Shown here piece by piece: positions 43,647 to 54,072 of a stretch of DNA of 64,000 bases (its first letter is position 1; every line of letters begins with the position of its first letter). The stretch comes from Roseateles koreensis (lineage in GTDB: Bacteria; Pseudomonadota; Gammaproteobacteria; Burkholderiales; Burkholderiaceae_C), in assembly GCF_028595305.1 (NCBI RefSeq), contig NZ_JAQQXS010000012.1:1-64000 (forward strand), written 5' to 3'. The notes beneath the pieces were generated by a model. The model saw only the letters and a list, made by a program, of their open reading frames with translations, made no database searches and was not told the DNA's origin. Both the position numbers and the translations under genes were made by a program.

Positions 43647-44165
43647 GATCCAAGTGGGTCTCCAGGAAACCAATAGCGATCCCCATCATGCCAGTTCGCC
43701 TGACACGGTTGGGGTAACGCCCCGGAACGTCGGGTATGTAACAAAAGCCCGGCAATAGTTACCAATTGCTGTGCCGGGAAGGCGGTTCGCGAGCGGAGGG
43801 ACTAAACAGGCAAAACGCCGCTGCAAAGTACGAAGGACTATGCACGTGAATGGCCTGTTGAACCTTGTTTCAGTTCAACGGACCGGGGCAGCGTCACTTT
43901 TCAGGGCGAGCCATTGAAGAACATGCCGGTGAAGCCATGAAGAACCCGTCACCGAGAACCCCTCATCGCCGCTTGCCTTGTTTTGCCTCGTTTTACCTTA
44001 ACCTGCCCAGGTTTGAGTGAACCGCGCACGTCGCGAGCCGGGGATTGTACCCGTTGACAGCCGCAAGTCGGCGGGCTTGTCAAGTTGGAGTCCTGGGCGG
44101 GCGTGGTGCTGGGATGACAATTGCTGCGGTGGCACTGACTACAATCGCCGTTTTCGCTTGTAGTC
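43647..44165. other. 519-bp intergenic region between Rieske and xseB genes
   Basis: No credible protein gene is seen. It holds a candidate structured RNA at about 43768-43892 and, near 44140-44155, a weak -10-like tacaat before xseB. The rest shows no repeat or palindrome of note. Confidence 0.5.
43768..43892 (+). ncRNA. Candidate structured RNA, possibly 6S-like
   Basis: A closing stem pairs 43768-43777 with 43883-43892 (nine of ten pairs, one G-T). Inside, aacaggc pairs with gcctgtt (about 43804-43859), and a hairpin gttgaac/gttcaac lies on its 3' side. The 5' strand has gttcgcgagcgg, similar to the gttcgcaagcgg of E. coli 6S RNA, which also has a ttgaac/gttcaa hairpin on its 3' side. The core is short for 6S (usually near 180 nt), so it could instead be another RNA or a minus-strand leader of the Rieske gene. 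Strand is uncertain. Confidence 0.35.
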
Positions 44166-44417
44166 ATGACCAAAAGCAGCCTTTCCACCAAAAACGCGTC
44201 CAAAGACGCAGCGGCGCCCAGCTATGAGCAGGCGCTGGCCGAGCTGGAACGCTTGGTCATGGACATGGAAGCGGGCCAGTTGCCGCTGGATCAGTTACTT
44301 GAGAGCTATCGTCGGGGCGCAGAACTGCTGGGACTTTGCCGCTCTCGCCTTCAGGCCGTTGAACAACAAGTCAAGGTGCTGGAGGGCGAGGGATTGAAAC
44401 AATGGGGAGATTCCTGA
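44166..44417 (+). CDS. xseB: Exodeoxyribonuclease VII small subunit
   Basis: An 83-residue protein with the compact helical family pattern: [33 protein letters not shown], then [19 protein letters not shown]. XseB binds XseA to form the single-strand nuclease. It opens the xseB-ispA-dxs operon, a common order in this class, and its 3' end overlaps ispA by 16 bp. Confidence 0.92.
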   Translation: MTKSSLSTKNASKDAAAPSYEQALAELERLVMDMEAGQLPLDQLLESYRRGAELLGLCRSRLQAVEQQVKVLEGEGLKQWGDS

Positions 44418-45316
44418 GCGTGGATGCAGGTATTTTTGAACAATGGATGCAGCGTTCGCTGGCGTCTTGTGAGCAGGCTCTGGATCAATGGGTTCCGGCA
44501 AATGCGCCTGCCGGCCTGGGTGAGGCCATGCGCTATGCGGTGCTGGACGGTGGCAAGCGTTTGCGGCCCTTGCTGGTGTTGGCTGCTTGTGACGCGGTGC
44601 GTGGCGATACCGAGGCTGCCATGCGCGCGGCCTGCGCCGTTGAGTTGATTCACGCTTATTCACTGGTGCACGACGACATGCCCTGCATGGACGACGACGT
44701 TTTGCGCCGTGGCAAGCCCACCGCGCATGTCAAGTTCGGCGAGGCCCAGGCCATGTTGGCGGGGGACGCCATGCAGGCGCTGGCCTTTGAGGTACTGACT
44801 CCGGAGCCTGCTGATTCGACCATGGCGCCCGCGCTGCAGGCCCGTTTGTGCTCCCTGCTGGCGCGTTCGGCCGGGCATGCCGGCATGGCCGGCGGGCAGG
44901 CGATTGACCTGGCCAGCGTGGGCCAGCAACTCGATGAATGCACGCTGCGGGACATGCATCGCCGCAAGACCGGCGTGCTGCTGCAGGCCAGTGTGATGAT
45001 GGGCGCGGCTTGCGGGCAGTCGTCCAACAAAGCCACGCAAGCCTTGTCGGAGTACGGCGCGGCCCTGGGTCTGGCGTTTCAGGTGGTGGACGACATTCTC
45101 GACGTCACGCAAGACTCTGCCGTGCTTGGCAAAACGGCCGGCAAAGATCAAGATGCCAACAAACCGACCTACGTCAGTGTGCTGGGCCTGGAGCCGGCTC
45201 GCGAGTTGGCTGCGCAACTGCGCACCCAGGCGCACCAAGCGCTTGCGGCGAGTGGTTTGACCCATACGGCTTGGCTAAGCCTGTTGGCTGACATGGTGGT
45301 TGAGCGTCAAAGCTGA
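44402..45316 (+). CDS. ispA: (2E,6E)-farnesyl diphosphate synthase
   Basis: A 304-residue isoprenyl synthase that joins dimethylallyl and isopentenyl diphosphate to farnesyl diphosphate. The first Asp-rich motif is DDMPCMDDD, the second DDILD, with GGKRLRP at the start. Length matches short-chain bacterial synthases. It overlaps xseB by 16 bp, and dxs follows, so precursor supply and use are linked. Confidence 0.94.
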   Translation: MGRFLSVDAGIFEQWMQRSLASCEQALDQWVPANAPAGLGEAMRYAVLDGGKRLRPLLVLAACDAVRGDTEAAMRAACAVELIHAYSLVHDDMPCMDDDVLRRGKPTAHVKFGEAQAMLAGDAMQALAFEVLTPEPADSTMAPALQARLCSLLARSAGHAGMAGGQAIDLASVGQQLDECTLRDMHRRKTGVLLQASVMMGAACGQSSNKATQALSEYGAALGLAFQVVDDILDVTQDSAVLGKTAGKDQDANKPTYVSVLGLEPARELAAQLRTQAHQALAASGLTHTAWLSLLADMVVERQS

Positions 45317-45352
45317 ATGCTCCCGCCGAAAAATGCATGCAATCGATACGCG

Positions 45353-47314
45353 ATGACCTATTCCCTTCTGCAGACGATCAACAGCCCGGCTGACCTGCGT
45401 CGCTTGCCGCGCTCCGAGTTGGTCAGGCTCGCCAGTGAGTTGCGCGCCTTTGTGCTGGACTCGGTGTCTCGCTCCAAGGTGGGGGGGCATCTCGGCTCCA
45501 ACCTTGGCGCGGTTGAATTGACCGTGGCTCTGCATTACGTGTTCAACACCCCTCAGGACCGGTTGGTGTGGGATGTGGGCCACCAAACTTATCCGCACAA
45601 GGTGCTGACAGGGCGCCGCGAGCAAATGAATCTGTTGCGCCAATTCGGCGGCATCAGCGGATTTCCGCGCCGCGATGAAAGCGAGTACGACACCTTTGGC
45701 ACGGGGCATTCTTCCACGTCCATCTCAGCGGCCCACGGCATGGCCATGGCCGCCAAGCTCAAAGGTGAAGACCGCAAAGCGGTAGCCATCATCGGTGATG
45801 GTTCGATGACGGCCGGCATGGCTTTCGAGGCCTTGAACAATGCCGGCGTGTCGCATGGCGGCTTGCTGGGCGATGTGCTGGTGATCCTGAACGACAACGA
45901 CATGTCGATCAGCCCACCCGTCGGCGCGCTTAACAAATATCTGGCCCGCCTGATGAGTGGCAGCATTTATAGCGCCGCCCGCGAAGGCGCCAAGAGCGTG
46001 TTGAAAAACACGCCGCTGTACGAGTTTGCCCGCCGCTTTGAAGAGCACACCAAGGGCATGGTCGTGCCGGGCACGATTTTCGAAGAATTCGGCTTTAACT
46101 ATGTCGGCCCCATCGACGGGCACGACCTGGACTCTCTGATCCCGACGCTTGAAAACCTGCGCGACAAAAAGGGTCCGCAATTCCTGCACGTGGTCACCAA
46201 AAAGGGCCAGGGTTACAAACTGGCTGAGGCCGACCCGGTCAAATACCACGCAGCGTCCGGCGTGTTCGATCCCGCCATCGGCTTTGTTAAATCGACGACC
46301 CCTGCCAAAACTACCTTCACGCAGGTGTTTGGCGAGTGGCTGTGCGATATGGCGGAGCAGGACAAACGCCTGGTGGGCATCACCCCCGCCATGCGCGAGG
46401 GCTCGGGCATGGTGGAGTTCCACAAGCGCTTCCCAACCCGCTACCACGACGTGGGCATCGCTGAGCAACATGCGGTTACCTTTGCCGCCGGCTTGGCTTG
46501 CGAGGGGCTCAAGCCTGTCGTTGCGATCTACTCCACCTTTTTGCAGCGCGCCTACGACCAAATGGTGCACGACGTGGCCTTGCAGAATTTGCCAGTGGTG
46601 TTTGCGCTGGACCGTGCCGGGTTGGTGGGGGCTGACGGTGCCACCCACGCGGGTAATTACGACATTGCCTACACCCGCTGCATCCCCAAGATGGCGGTGC
46701 TGACACCGGCGGATGAAAACGAGTGCCGGCAGGCCTTGTTCACCGCCTTCCAGCACGACGGCCCGTCTACCGTGCGGTATCCGCGTGGGGCTGGTGCGGG
46801 GGTGCCGATTCAAAAGGAAATGGCCGCATTGGCCTGGGGCAAGGGCGAAATTCGCCGGAGTTCGAGCCGTGCGCAACGTGCCGGCGGGAGCAACAACAGC
46901 GGTGCCGCCGGCGTCCAGGGGCAGGCGCGCGTGGCCATTCTGGCTTTTGGCACGGTGTTGTATCCCGCCTTGGTCGCTGGTGAAAGCCTGGACGCGACTG
47001 TCGTCAATATGCGCTTCGTCAAGCCGCTGGACCACGAGTTGGTCGCCGAAATCGCACGCACGCACGACGCCTTGGTCACAGTGGAAGAGGGCTGTGTGAT
47101 GGGCGGCGCGGGTTCTGCGGTGCTGGAGTCGCTGATGGCGGCCGGCTTGAACGTACCTGTGTTGCAGCTTGGCTTGCCGGATGAATTCATCGAGCACGGT
47201 GACGCCGGCAAGCTCATGGCCCTGTGCGGCCTGGACGCTGACGGCATCGAGCAAGCCATTCTCAAACGCTTCGGCGCTCGGCCTGCGCTGGTGAGGCCTG
47301 CCGCCAATCAGTAA
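45353..47314 (+). CDS. dxs: 1-deoxy-D-xylulose-5-phosphate synthase
   Basis: A 653-residue thiamine-diphosphate enzyme condensing pyruvate and glyceraldehyde-3-phosphate, the first step of the MEP isoprenoid pathway. Seen blocks include [42 protein letters not shown] (cofactor site) and [13 protein letters not shown] chose ATG 45353 ([12 protein letters not shown]) as in relatives; ATG 45317 directly follows the ispA stop. An extra Ser/Gly/Gln-rich stretch at about residues 498-522, before the C-terminal domain, is not in the relatives I remember. Confidence 0.94.
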   Translation: MTYSLLQTINSPADLRRLPRSELVRLASELRAFVLDSVSRSKVGGHLGSNLGAVELTVALHYVFNTPQDRLVWDVGHQTYPHKVLTGRREQMNLLRQFGGISGFPRRDESEYDTFGTGHSSTSISAAHGMAMAAKLKGEDRKAVAIIGDGSMTAGMAFEALNNAGVSHGGLLGDVLVILNDNDMSISPPVGALNKYLARLMSGSIYSAAREGAKSVLKNTPLYEFARRFEEHTKGMVVPGTIFEEFGFNYVGPIDGHDLDSLIPTLENLRDKKGPQFLHVVTKKGQGYKLAEADPVKYHAASGVFDPAIGFVKSTTPAKTTFTQVFGEWLCDMAEQDKRLVGITPAMREGSGMVEFHKRFPTRYHDVGIAEQHAVTFAAGLACEGLKPVVAIYSTFLQRAYDQMVHDVALQNLPVVFALDRAGLVGADGATHAGNYDIAYTRCIPKMAVLTPADENECRQALFTAFQHDGPSTVRYPRGAGAGVPIQKEMAALAWGKGEIRRSSSRAQRAGGSNNSGAAGVQGQARVAILAFGTVLYPALVAGESLDATVVNMRFVKPLDHELVAEIARTHDALVTVEEGCVMGGAGSAVLESLMAAGLNVPVLQLGLPDEFIEHGDAGKLMALCGLDADGIEQAILKRFGARPALVRPAANQ

Positions 47315-47431
47315 ACTTCTTCGAAGACCTTGTCTGTGCAGGTCTACTGATTTGCTGTCATCCTTGCGGTGTCATGGGCTCATCGCCCACCTTACTTTTT
47401 TGCGGCGGCTGCTGCACGCTGATAATTTCGC

Positions 47432-48235
47432 ATGAACCAAGTCACGAGCACCTTGCATATTCCCGACACCCAGAGTGAGCGCGACGAGCGGCATCTGCTC
47501 ATCCAACGTGTGGGCGTCAAGGATGTGCGTTATCCCTTGCAGATTCAGGTTGGCAAGCAAGCCCAGGGCACGGTCGGCCAATGGACGCTCGATGTAGCGC
47601 TGCCTGCCGAGAAAAAAGGCACCCACATGTCGCGCTTCGTGGCGTGGCTGGATGCCTTGAAGACACCGCTCGATGCGCAAAGCCTGCGCAAGCTGCACGG
47701 TGAAATGCTGACCCGGCTGGAGGCTGTGGATGGCCGCATTGAGGTGCGTTTCCCCTTCTTCATCCGCAAGCGTGCGCCGGTATCGGGCATTGAGAGCATG
47801 CTGGATTACCAAGGTGCCTTGATGTCAGAAACTCGCGACGGGCGCACCTCGGTGTGGGCTGAAGTAGCGGTGCCGGTCAAAAGCCTGTGCCCTTGCTCCA
47901 AGGAGATCTCAGACTACGGCGCGCACAACCAGCGCTCGCTGGTGACGATTCGCGCTGAAATGTCCGAGTCGCCTGACGCAGCCGTTAGCTGGCAGGAACT
48001 GGTGCGTTATGCCGAAGAAAGCGCCTCCAGCGAAATTTGGCCGCTGCTCAAGCGCAGCGACGAAAAGTGGATCACCGAGCATGCCTACGAGAACCCCAAG
48101 TTCGTCGAAGACTTGGTGCGCGATGTGGCACTGCGTCTGAATGCTGACGCGCGCATTGCGCGTTATGCGGTGGATGTCGAAAACTTCGAATCAATCCACA
48201 ACCACAGCGCCTATGCGCGCATTGAGCACAACTGA
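47432..48235 (+). CDS. folE2: GTP cyclohydrolase FolE2 (type IB)
   Basis: A 267-residue enzyme that converts GTP to dihydroneopterin triphosphate, feeding folate or queuosine synthesis. The family metal Cys block is LCPCSKEIS near residue 155, with the HNQRSLV block after it and the terminal [12 protein letters not shown]. Length matches FolE2 rather than FolE. FolE2 uses various metals and is often used when zinc is scarce. It lies 117 bp after dxs, with a weak agacct/aggtct hairpin between. Confidence 0.92.
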   Translation: MNQVTSTLHIPDTQSERDERHLLIQRVGVKDVRYPLQIQVGKQAQGTVGQWTLDVALPAEKKGTHMSRFVAWLDALKTPLDAQSLRKLHGEMLTRLEAVDGRIEVRFPFFIRKRAPVSGIESMLDYQGALMSETRDGRTSVWAEVAVPVKSLCPCSKEISDYGAHNQRSLVTIRAEMSESPDAAVSWQELVRYAEESASSEIWPLLKRSDEKWITEHAYENPKFVEDLVRDVALRLNADARIARYAVDVENFESIHNHSAYARIEHN

Positions 48236-48271
48236 CCTCAATGGCGTTGAGCCCGAGTTGAGCTGAACTGT

Positions 48272-49207
48272 TCAGGGCTTGTTGGGCCCCAAGGCGCTTT
48301 GCAGTGAGGCCTCCAGCGCGCTGATCTGCGCCCGCAAGCACCCCAGCATGTCGGGTACCAAGGCTTGCGCCGGGCGAAATTGTGGCAGCAAAGCGTTGAC
48401 CTGAAAAGGCACGGACACGCTCAGCCGCCGCAGTTGCAACCCATCTTTCAAGCTCATCAAAGCGGTAAGCGGGTTGACGATGGCCAGGCCCAAACCCTCG
48501 CCCACCATGGCACACACCGCGTTGGCACTGTGGGTTTCCAGGCGCAACTGGCGTTGCACGCCGTGCTCGGCGAAGAGCCGGTCCAGCTGCTGGCGATAGG
48601 AGTCATCGGCAGCCAGGCTGATGAAAGGCTGACCCTCAAAATCAGCGGGCTGCAAGCGGCGCCGTTTCAAAAGCGGGTGGCCGGTGGGCAGCACGCACAC
48701 CTCGTCCCAGCTCAGCAGCGGCTGCAGCGTGGTGCCCGGCGCTGCATGGCTTTGCTCGGTCAGGCCAAGGTCAAAGCGCTGGCCGCTCATCCATTCTTCC
48801 AGCAAGGGTGACTCTTGCGGCACCAGCGACAGGCGGGCGTTTGCGTGCTGGGCGAAAAAGCTTTTGCAGGCCCCTGGCATCAACGCGTGGCAGAGGGTAG
48901 GCAGGCACAGCAGTGAGAGTTCTGCCTGGTCCGAACGCCCCAACTGCACGGCGCGTTGATGAATCCGGTCCAGCCCTTGGTAAGAGCGCTGAACTTCTTC
49001 GAACAAGGCGAGCCCGCGCGCCGTCGGCTTCAGCCGCCCATGGGCTCGCTCAAACAAGGCGTAAGCCAGCAAGTGCTCCAAGCGCGCCAACTCCCGGCTG
49101 ATCGTCGGCTGCGAGGTGTGTAGCAAGCCGGCGGCCCCCGTGACGCTGCCGGCCGTCATCACCGCCCGAAAAACTTCAATATGTCGGTGGGTGACGTTCA
49201 GGCTCAT
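48272..49207 (-). CDS. lysR: LysR-family regulator divergent from lysA
   Basis: A 311-residue LysR-type regulator. The N-terminal helix-turn-helix reads HRHIEVFRAVMTAGSVTGAAGLLHTSQPTISRELARLE (positions 7-44); a substrate-binding-like effector domain follows (about 90-300). It is transcribed away from lysA over a 105-bp gap, the same arrangement as lysR-lysA in E. coli, where LysR activates lysA and senses diaminopimelate and lysine. That role here is inference from position. Confidence 0.85.
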   Translation of the reverse strand: MSLNVTHRHIEVFRAVMTAGSVTGAAGLLHTSQPTISRELARLEHLLAYALFERAHGRLKPTARGLALFEEVQRSYQGLDRIHQRAVQLGRSDQAELSLLCLPTLCHALMPGACKSFFAQHANARLSLVPQESPLLEEWMSGQRFDLGLTEQSHAAPGTTLQPLLSWDEVCVLPTGHPLLKRRRLQPADFEGQPFISLAADDSYRQQLDRLFAEHGVQRQLRLETHSANAVCAMVGEGLGLAIVNPLTALMSLKDGLQLRRLSVSVPFQVNALLPQFRPAQALVPDMLGCLRAQISALEASLQSALGPNKP

Positions 49208-49211
49208 AGTT

Positions 49212-49259
49212 ATTCATATCAAAATTGAATGATGTGAGTAATTTTAAGCATTTGAATGA
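49212..49259. promoter_or_regulatory. Candidate LysR operator in the lysR-lysA gap
   Basis: Two direct copies of ttgaatga occur at 49225-49232 and 49252-49259, 27 bp apart, and attca at 49212-49216 faces tgaat at 49226-49230. Such T-N-A-type dyads between divergent genes are usual for LysR proteins. Confidence 0.4.
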
Positions 49260-49312
49260 ATGATTGGTCTGAGGCATTCTGTGGGCCTTGATCGCTTCAA
49301 TCGATACGCAAC

Positions 49313-50596
49313 ATGACAACCCCGCTTTGTTCCGCCGCGCCAGTGACCTTCACCCCTGCTCGACTGACGGCTCTGGCCCAAGGTTTTGGCACGCCCTTGT
49401 GGGTTTATGACGCCGACACGATCCGTTCGCACATCGCCGCACTGCGTGCTTTTGACCGGATTCGTTTTGCCCAGAAGGCTTGCTCTAATGTCCATATCCT
49501 GCGTCTGATGCGGGAGCAGGGCGTGAAGGTGGACGCGGTGTCGCGCGGCGAAATCCTGCGTGCGCTGGCGGCCGGTTTTCAAGGTGGCTTTGATGCGGCG
49601 GAGATTGTGTTTACCGCTGACTTGCTTGACCGTGAAACCCTGGCCACCGTGGTGCAACACCAGGTGGCGGTGAACGCCGGCAGCATCGACATGTTGGACC
49701 AACTGGGCGAGGCCTCGCCGGGCCATGCTGTGTGGCTGCGCATCAACCCCGGCTTTGGCCACGGGCACAGCAACAAGACCAACACCGGAGGCGAGCACAG
49801 CAAGCATGGCATTTGGCATACCGACCTGGGCGCGGCCCTGGCGACGGTTCGCCGTCATGGTTTGAAGTTGGTCGGTCTGCACATGCACATCGGCTCGGGC
49901 GTGGACTACGGGCATTTGTCCGAAGTCTGCGGCGCCATGGTGGGCCTGGTGCGCCAAGCCCACGCGGCGGGGCACGATGTGCATGCGATTTCGGCGGGGG
50001 GCGGCTTGTCGATTCCCTACCGTGCGGGCGAGCCCGTGATTGACACGGCTCACTACTTCGGCCTGTGGGACGCTGCCCGGCAAGAAGCGGCTGCCGTGCT
50101 GGGTCATGCCCTGCAATTGGAGATCGAGCCGGGGCGCTATCTGGTGGCTGAATCCGGCGGGCTGTTGACGGAGGTGCGCGCTACCAAGCAAGCCGGTGCC
50201 AATCATTTCACCTTGGTGGATGCAGGCTTTAGCGAGTTGATGCGCCCCGCCATGTATGGCAGTTATCACGCCATGAGCCTGTTGCCGCTTGACGGCACCA
50301 ACGGCGCCAACGGCAACCCGCGCCCGGTGCGGCCCACCGTGGTGGCCGGGCCGCTGTGTGAATCGGGCGATGTGTTCACGCAGGGCGAGGGCGGCGTGGT
50401 GCTGCAACGCGACTTGCCTGAAGCGCGGGTGGCTGACTTGCTGCTGATCCATGACACCGGCGCATATGGCGCGTCGATGTCCAGCAACTACAACAGCCGT
50501 CCGCTGGCCGCCGAGGTGCTGCTGGACGGTGCAACCGAGCGCCTGATCCGCCACCGTCAGACGGTGGAGGCCTTGTTGGCGCTGGAAGACCTGTGA
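49313..50596 (+). CDS. lysA: Diaminopimelate decarboxylase
   Basis: A 427-residue PLP enzyme that makes L-lysine from meso-diaminopimelate. The PLP lysine lies in RFAQKACSN near residue 55 (YAVKAN in many relatives). Later blocks HMHIGSG, ISAGGGLSIPY, EIEPGRYLVAESGG and CESGDVF match the family, including the final Cys of the active site. ATG 49313 follows the divergent regulator gap. Confidence 0.92.
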   Translation: MTTPLCSAAPVTFTPARLTALAQGFGTPLWVYDADTIRSHIAALRAFDRIRFAQKACSNVHILRLMREQGVKVDAVSRGEILRALAAGFQGGFDAAEIVFTADLLDRETLATVVQHQVAVNAGSIDMLDQLGEASPGHAVWLRINPGFGHGHSNKTNTGGEHSKHGIWHTDLGAALATVRRHGLKLVGLHMHIGSGVDYGHLSEVCGAMVGLVRQAHAAGHDVHAISAGGGLSIPYRAGEPVIDTAHYFGLWDAARQEAAAVLGHALQLEIEPGRYLVAESGGLLTEVRATKQAGANHFTLVDAGFSELMRPAMYGSYHAMSLLPLDGTNGANGNPRPVRPTVVAGPLCESGDVFTQGEGGVVLQRDLPEARVADLLLIHDTGAYGASMSSNYNSRPLAAEVLLDGATERLIRHRQTVEALLALEDL

Positions 50597-50645
50597 CTAC
50601 CTGGGGTGCGTGAATGACAGGGGGATGTCACACGGCACGCGTTGG

Positions 50646-50710
50646 ATAGCCTGCGCCAATGACCGCGATTTGATTAATCAAAACTAAGACCTAGGTGTTA
50701 TCGATATGAT
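50646..50710 (+). promoter_or_regulatory. OxyR-like site and promoter of ahpC
   Basis: Four tetramers at the OxyR spacing ATAG-N7-CAAT-N7-ATTT-N7-CAAA (50646-50682) match 11 of 16 consensus positions. The last overlaps the -35 region of a TATGAT -10 (50705-50710) that has no good -35, as usual for OxyR-activated promoters. A 14-bp palindrome tttgattaatcaaa (50669-50682) lies within it. Confidence 0.5.
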
Positions 50711-50748
50711 TCCGTCATCCCTTAACCACCACGGAAGAAAGAAGCACC

Positions 50749-51312
50749 ATGTCTTTGATTAACACCCAAGTTCAACCGTTCAAGGCCTCCGCTTTCCATA
50801 ACGGCAAGTTCATCGACCTGACCGAAGCCAGCCTGAAGGGCAAGTGGTCGGTTCTGATTTTCATGCCCGCGGCTTTCACCTTCAACTGCCCGACCGAAGT
50901 GGAAGACGCGGCTGAGCATTACGCCGAGTTCCAGAAGGCTGGCGCCGAGGTTTACATTGTCACGACCGACACGCACTTCGCCCACAAGGTGTGGCACGAA
51001 ACTTCGCCTGCCGTCGGCAAGGCCAAATTTCCCCTGATCGGTGACCCAACGCACCAACTGACCCGCGCTTTCGGCGTGCACATCGATGAAGAAGGCCTGG
51101 CGCTGCGCGGCACCTTCATCATCAACCCTGAAGGCGTGATCAAGACGGTGGAAGTGCACGACAACGCCATCGCCCGCGACGTCAAGGAAACCGTGCGCAA
51201 GCTGGCAGCCGCCCAGTACGTGGCCAGCCACCCCGGCCAAGTCTGCCCCGCCAAGTGGCAAGAAGGCGCCAAGACGCTGACACCTTCGCTGGATCTGGTT
51301 GGCAAGATCTGA
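50749..51312 (+). CDS. ahpC: Alkyl hydroperoxide reductase subunit C (peroxiredoxin)
   Basis: A 187-residue typical 2-Cys peroxiredoxin. The peroxidatic Cys47 is in FNCPTE and the resolving Cys166 in GQVCPAKW, near E. coli numbering. It reduces hydrogen peroxide and organic peroxides and is recharged by AhpF. A good ribosome site (ggaagaaagaa) precedes the ATG. The promoter region shows an OxyR-like pattern. ahpF follows after 292 bp. Confidence 0.95.
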   Translation: MSLINTQVQPFKASAFHNGKFIDLTEASLKGKWSVLIFMPAAFTFNCPTEVEDAAEHYAEFQKAGAEVYIVTTDTHFAHKVWHETSPAVGKAKFPLIGDPTHQLTRAFGVHIDEEGLALRGTFIINPEGVIKTVEVHDNAIARDVKETVRKLAAAQYVASHPGQVCPAKWQEGAKTLTPSLDLVGKI

Positions 51313-51334
51313 GCTTGCGGGACTGAGCCCGCAC

Positions 51335-51362
51335 CTACAACAGCCCCTGGAGGCTGTTGTAG
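51335..51362 (+). other. Perfect hairpin between ahpC and ahpF
   Basis: An 11-bp perfect stem (ctacaacagcc with ggctgttgtag, loop cctgga) lies 23 bp after the ahpC stop. It has no T run, so it may be an RNA stabiliser or partial terminator that sets a higher ahpC than ahpF level. The remaining 51363-51604 shows nothing else clear. Confidence 0.6.
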
Positions 51363-51604
51363 GGCTGGCAGATCGCCCCAGCGCAGCGAGCCGCTCTGAC
51401 CCCAACTGAATAGATAGAGATTGCCCGTTCAAATTGATTGAACCAGCCGTCGCCAGTCCCGCCGCCCGGCGGGAGCTTGCGCGTCCCCAGCGTCGACCTC
51501 AGTCACGCTGAAAGCATCCCACAGGCCGTCTGACGGAATCTCGGGGTGTTTTCAGAGTGGCTTGAACTGCCACGCCTGATCATCACCGCCTAGGAGAACC
51601 GAAT

Positions 51605-53164
51605 ATGTTGGACGACACCCTGAAGACCCAGCTCAAAAGCTATCTTGAGCGCGTCACGCAGCCGTTTGAAATCGTCGCCTCGCTGAACGACAGCGAGTCT
51701 GCCCGCGAGATGCAAACCCTGCTGCAAGACATCGCCGCGATGTCGGACATGATCACCCTGAAGACGGATGGGCAAGACGCCCGCAAGCCCTCATTCAGCC
51801 TGCAGCGCACCGGTACCGAGATGAGCCTGCGCTTTGCGGCCATTCCGCTGGGCCATGAATTCACGTCGCTGGTGCTGGCGCTGTTGTGGGTGGGGGGGCA
51901 CCCGCCCAAGGTCGAGCCCGAAGTGATCGAGCAGATCCAGTCGCTGGACGGGGACTACAACTTCGAGGTCTATATGTCCTTGAGTTGCCACAACTGCCCG
52001 GACGTGGTGCAGGCCTTGAGCTTGATGGCGGTGAACAACCCGCGTGTCCGAACCGTCATCATCGACGGGGCCCTGTACCAGGACGAAGTCAACGCCCGCG
52101 AGATCATGGCGGTGCCAACGGTTTATCTCAACGGGGCCGAATTTGGCGCCGGCCGCATGAATGTGGAAGAGATCGTGGCCAAGCTGGACACCGGCGCGGC
52201 GGCGCGGGATGCCGTCAAGCTGAGTGCCAAGGCGCCGTATGAGGTGTTGATCGTCGGCGGTGGCCCCGCAGGGGCCGCGGCAGCGGTGTACGCGGCGCGC
52301 AAGGGGATTCGCACCGGCGTGGCTGCCGAGCGCTTTGGTGGGCAGGTTAACGACACCCTGGCCATCGAGAACTACATTTCGGTGCTTGAAACCGACGGCC
52401 CCAAGTTCGCTGCGGCGCTCGAAGCCCATGTCAAGGCTTACGACGTGGACATCATGAATCTGCAGCGCGCCGACCAACTCGTGCCCGCCACCCACGAAGG
52501 CGGTTTGATCGAAGTGAAGCTCGCCAACGGCGGGGTGCTCAAGAGCAAGACCGTGATCTTGTCCACCGGCGCGCGCTGGCGCAATGTCAATGTGCCCGGC
52601 GAGCAAGAGTACAAGAACAAGGGCGTGGCTTACTGCCCGCACTGTGACGGCCCGCTGTTCAAGGGCAAGCGCGTGGCGGTGATTGGTGGCGGCAATTCAG
52701 GTGTCGAGGCCGCCATCGATCTGGCCGGTATCGTGGCGCATGTCACCTTGCTCGAATTTGGTGATGCGTTGCGTGCAGACGCTGTGTTGGTCAACAAACT
52801 GCGCAGCCTGCCCAATGTGGAGATTCACACCAGTGCCCAAACAACTGAACTCACCGGTGCCGACGGCAAGCTGAATGGCCTGAACTATGTGGACCGGGTC
52901 AGCAACGAGGCACATCGCATCGAGTTGGAAGGTGTGTTCGTGCAGATCGGCCTGGTGCCCAATACCGAGTGGCTGAAGGGCGTGGTTGAGTTGTCCAAAC
53001 ATGGCGAAATCATCGTCGACGCGCGTGGTCAGACCTCTGTGCCCGGCGTGTTCGCCGCAGGTGACGTGACAACCGTGCCCTTCAAGCAGATCGTGATTGC
53101 CGCGGGCGATGGCGCCAAGGCTGCTCTGGGCGCTTTTGACCACCTGATGCGCATGCCGGCTTGA
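51605..53164 (+). CDS. ahpF: Alkyl hydroperoxide reductase subunit F
   Basis: A 519-residue flavoprotein that passes electrons from NAD(P)H to AhpC. The N-terminal domain has the redox pair CHNC (Cys128 and Cys131); the FAD site is [13 protein letters not shown]; the thioredoxin-reductase pair is CPHC (Cys344 and Cys347); the NAD site is [13 protein letters not shown]. Numbering follows E. coli AhpF closely. ATG 51605 has gagaacc upstream. Confidence 0.96.
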   Translation: MLDDTLKTQLKSYLERVTQPFEIVASLNDSESAREMQTLLQDIAAMSDMITLKTDGQDARKPSFSLQRTGTEMSLRFAAIPLGHEFTSLVLALLWVGGHPPKVEPEVIEQIQSLDGDYNFEVYMSLSCHNCPDVVQALSLMAVNNPRVRTVIIDGALYQDEVNAREIMAVPTVYLNGAEFGAGRMNVEEIVAKLDTGAAARDAVKLSAKAPYEVLIVGGGPAGAAAAVYAARKGIRTGVAAERFGGQVNDTLAIENYISVLETDGPKFAAALEAHVKAYDVDIMNLQRADQLVPATHEGGLIEVKLANGGVLKSKTVILSTGARWRNVNVPGEQEYKNKGVAYCPHCDGPLFKGKRVAVIGGGNSGVEAAIDLAGIVAHVTLLEFGDALRADAVLVNKLRSLPNVEIHTSAQTTELTGADGKLNGLNYVDRVSNEAHRIELEGVFVQIGLVPNTEWLKGVVELSKHGEIIVDARGQTSVPGVFAAGDVTTVPFKQIVIAAGDGAKAALGAFDHLMRMPA

Positions 53165-53181
53165 GCGTCAGGCCTGAGTCA

Positions 53182-54072
53182 TCAAGCCTTGGGCCGCGTG
53201 CGTTGGTTGAACCACAGCCCTTCGGCGCTGTACACCGCCAACGCGGCCCAGATCAAGGCGAACCCGACCAAGCGTGTGGGCTGCAAGGGTTCGTGAAAAA
53301 TCCAGACCCCCAGCAGAAATTGCAGGGACGGTGAAATGTACTGAAGCAGCCCCAGCGTGCTCATCGGAATGCGCCGTGCGCCCGCAGCAAACAACAGCAG
53401 CGGAATCGCCGTCAACGGCCCGGCAAACAGCAACCAGGCGGCGGTGGACGGCGGGCCCTGCACCAGCACGCCCTGCCCGCGCAGGGTGAGCAGCGCCATC
53501 GCCACCAGCGCGATGGGGGTCAGCAACATCGTCTCCAACGCCAACCCTTCTAAAGCACCGAGACTGGCCACTTTGCGCATCAGGCCGTAGAAGCCAAAGG
53601 TGAGCGCCAAGGCCAAGGCCACCCAGGGCATATGGCCGGTTTGAATGCCCAGCCACAACACGCCGGCGCCGGCCAGCCCCACCGCCACCCATTGCAAGCG
53701 GCGTGGCCGCTCATGCAGCACGATGAAGCCGAGCGTCACGTTGACCAGCGGGTTGATGAAATAGCCCAGGCTGGCGTCCAACACGTGACCGTTTTGCACC
53801 GCCCAGACGTAGATCAACCAGTTGCAGGACAGCAGCAAGGCCGACACGCCAAACCCAGCCAGCAGGCGGGGATTCTTGAGCACAAGGGGCAGCCAGGCCC
53901 AGCGCTGGAGCACCAGTAGAACGCCGAAAACAAACACCATCGACCACAGGGTGCGGTGCATGATCACCTCCAGTGCTGGCACCTGACCAATCTGGTGGAA
54001 ATAGAGTGGAAACAAGCCCCAGGCGAAATACGCCAAGCCGGCGCTGATGACGCCTTTGTTCATGTCTTTCAT
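53182..54072 (-). CDS. rarD: EamA-family transporter RarD-like
   Basis: A 296-residue inner-membrane protein with ten hydrophobic segments in two repeated EamA halves. The beginning GVISAGLAYFAWGLFPLYF and the central NWLIYVWAVQNGHVLDASLGYFINPL are the RarD signature. The transported substrate is unknown (the name came from a chloramphenicol-sensitivity observation). ATG 54072 overlaps the truC stop by 4 bp; the two are co-translated. It converges with ahpF. Confidence 0.88.
   Translation of the reverse strand: MKDMNKGVISAGLAYFAWGLFPLYFHQIGQVPALEVIMHRTLWSMVFVFGVLLVLQRWAWLPLVLKNPRLLAGFGVSALLLSCNWLIYVWAVQNGHVLDASLGYFINPLVNVTLGFIVLHERPRRLQWVAVGLAGAGVLWLGIQTGHMPWVALALALTFGFYGLMRKVASLGALEGLALETMLLTPIALVAMALLTLRGQGVLVQGPPSTAAWLLFAGPLTAIPLLLFAAGARRIPMSTLGLLQYISPSLQFLLGVWIFHEPLQPTRLVGFALIWAALAVYSAEGLWFNQRTRPKA

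Noticed and set aside
47355-47375. CTGTCAT and GTGTCAT before folE2 as a Pho box
   Set aside because: The repeats are 14 bp apart, not 11, so they do not fit a PhoB site.
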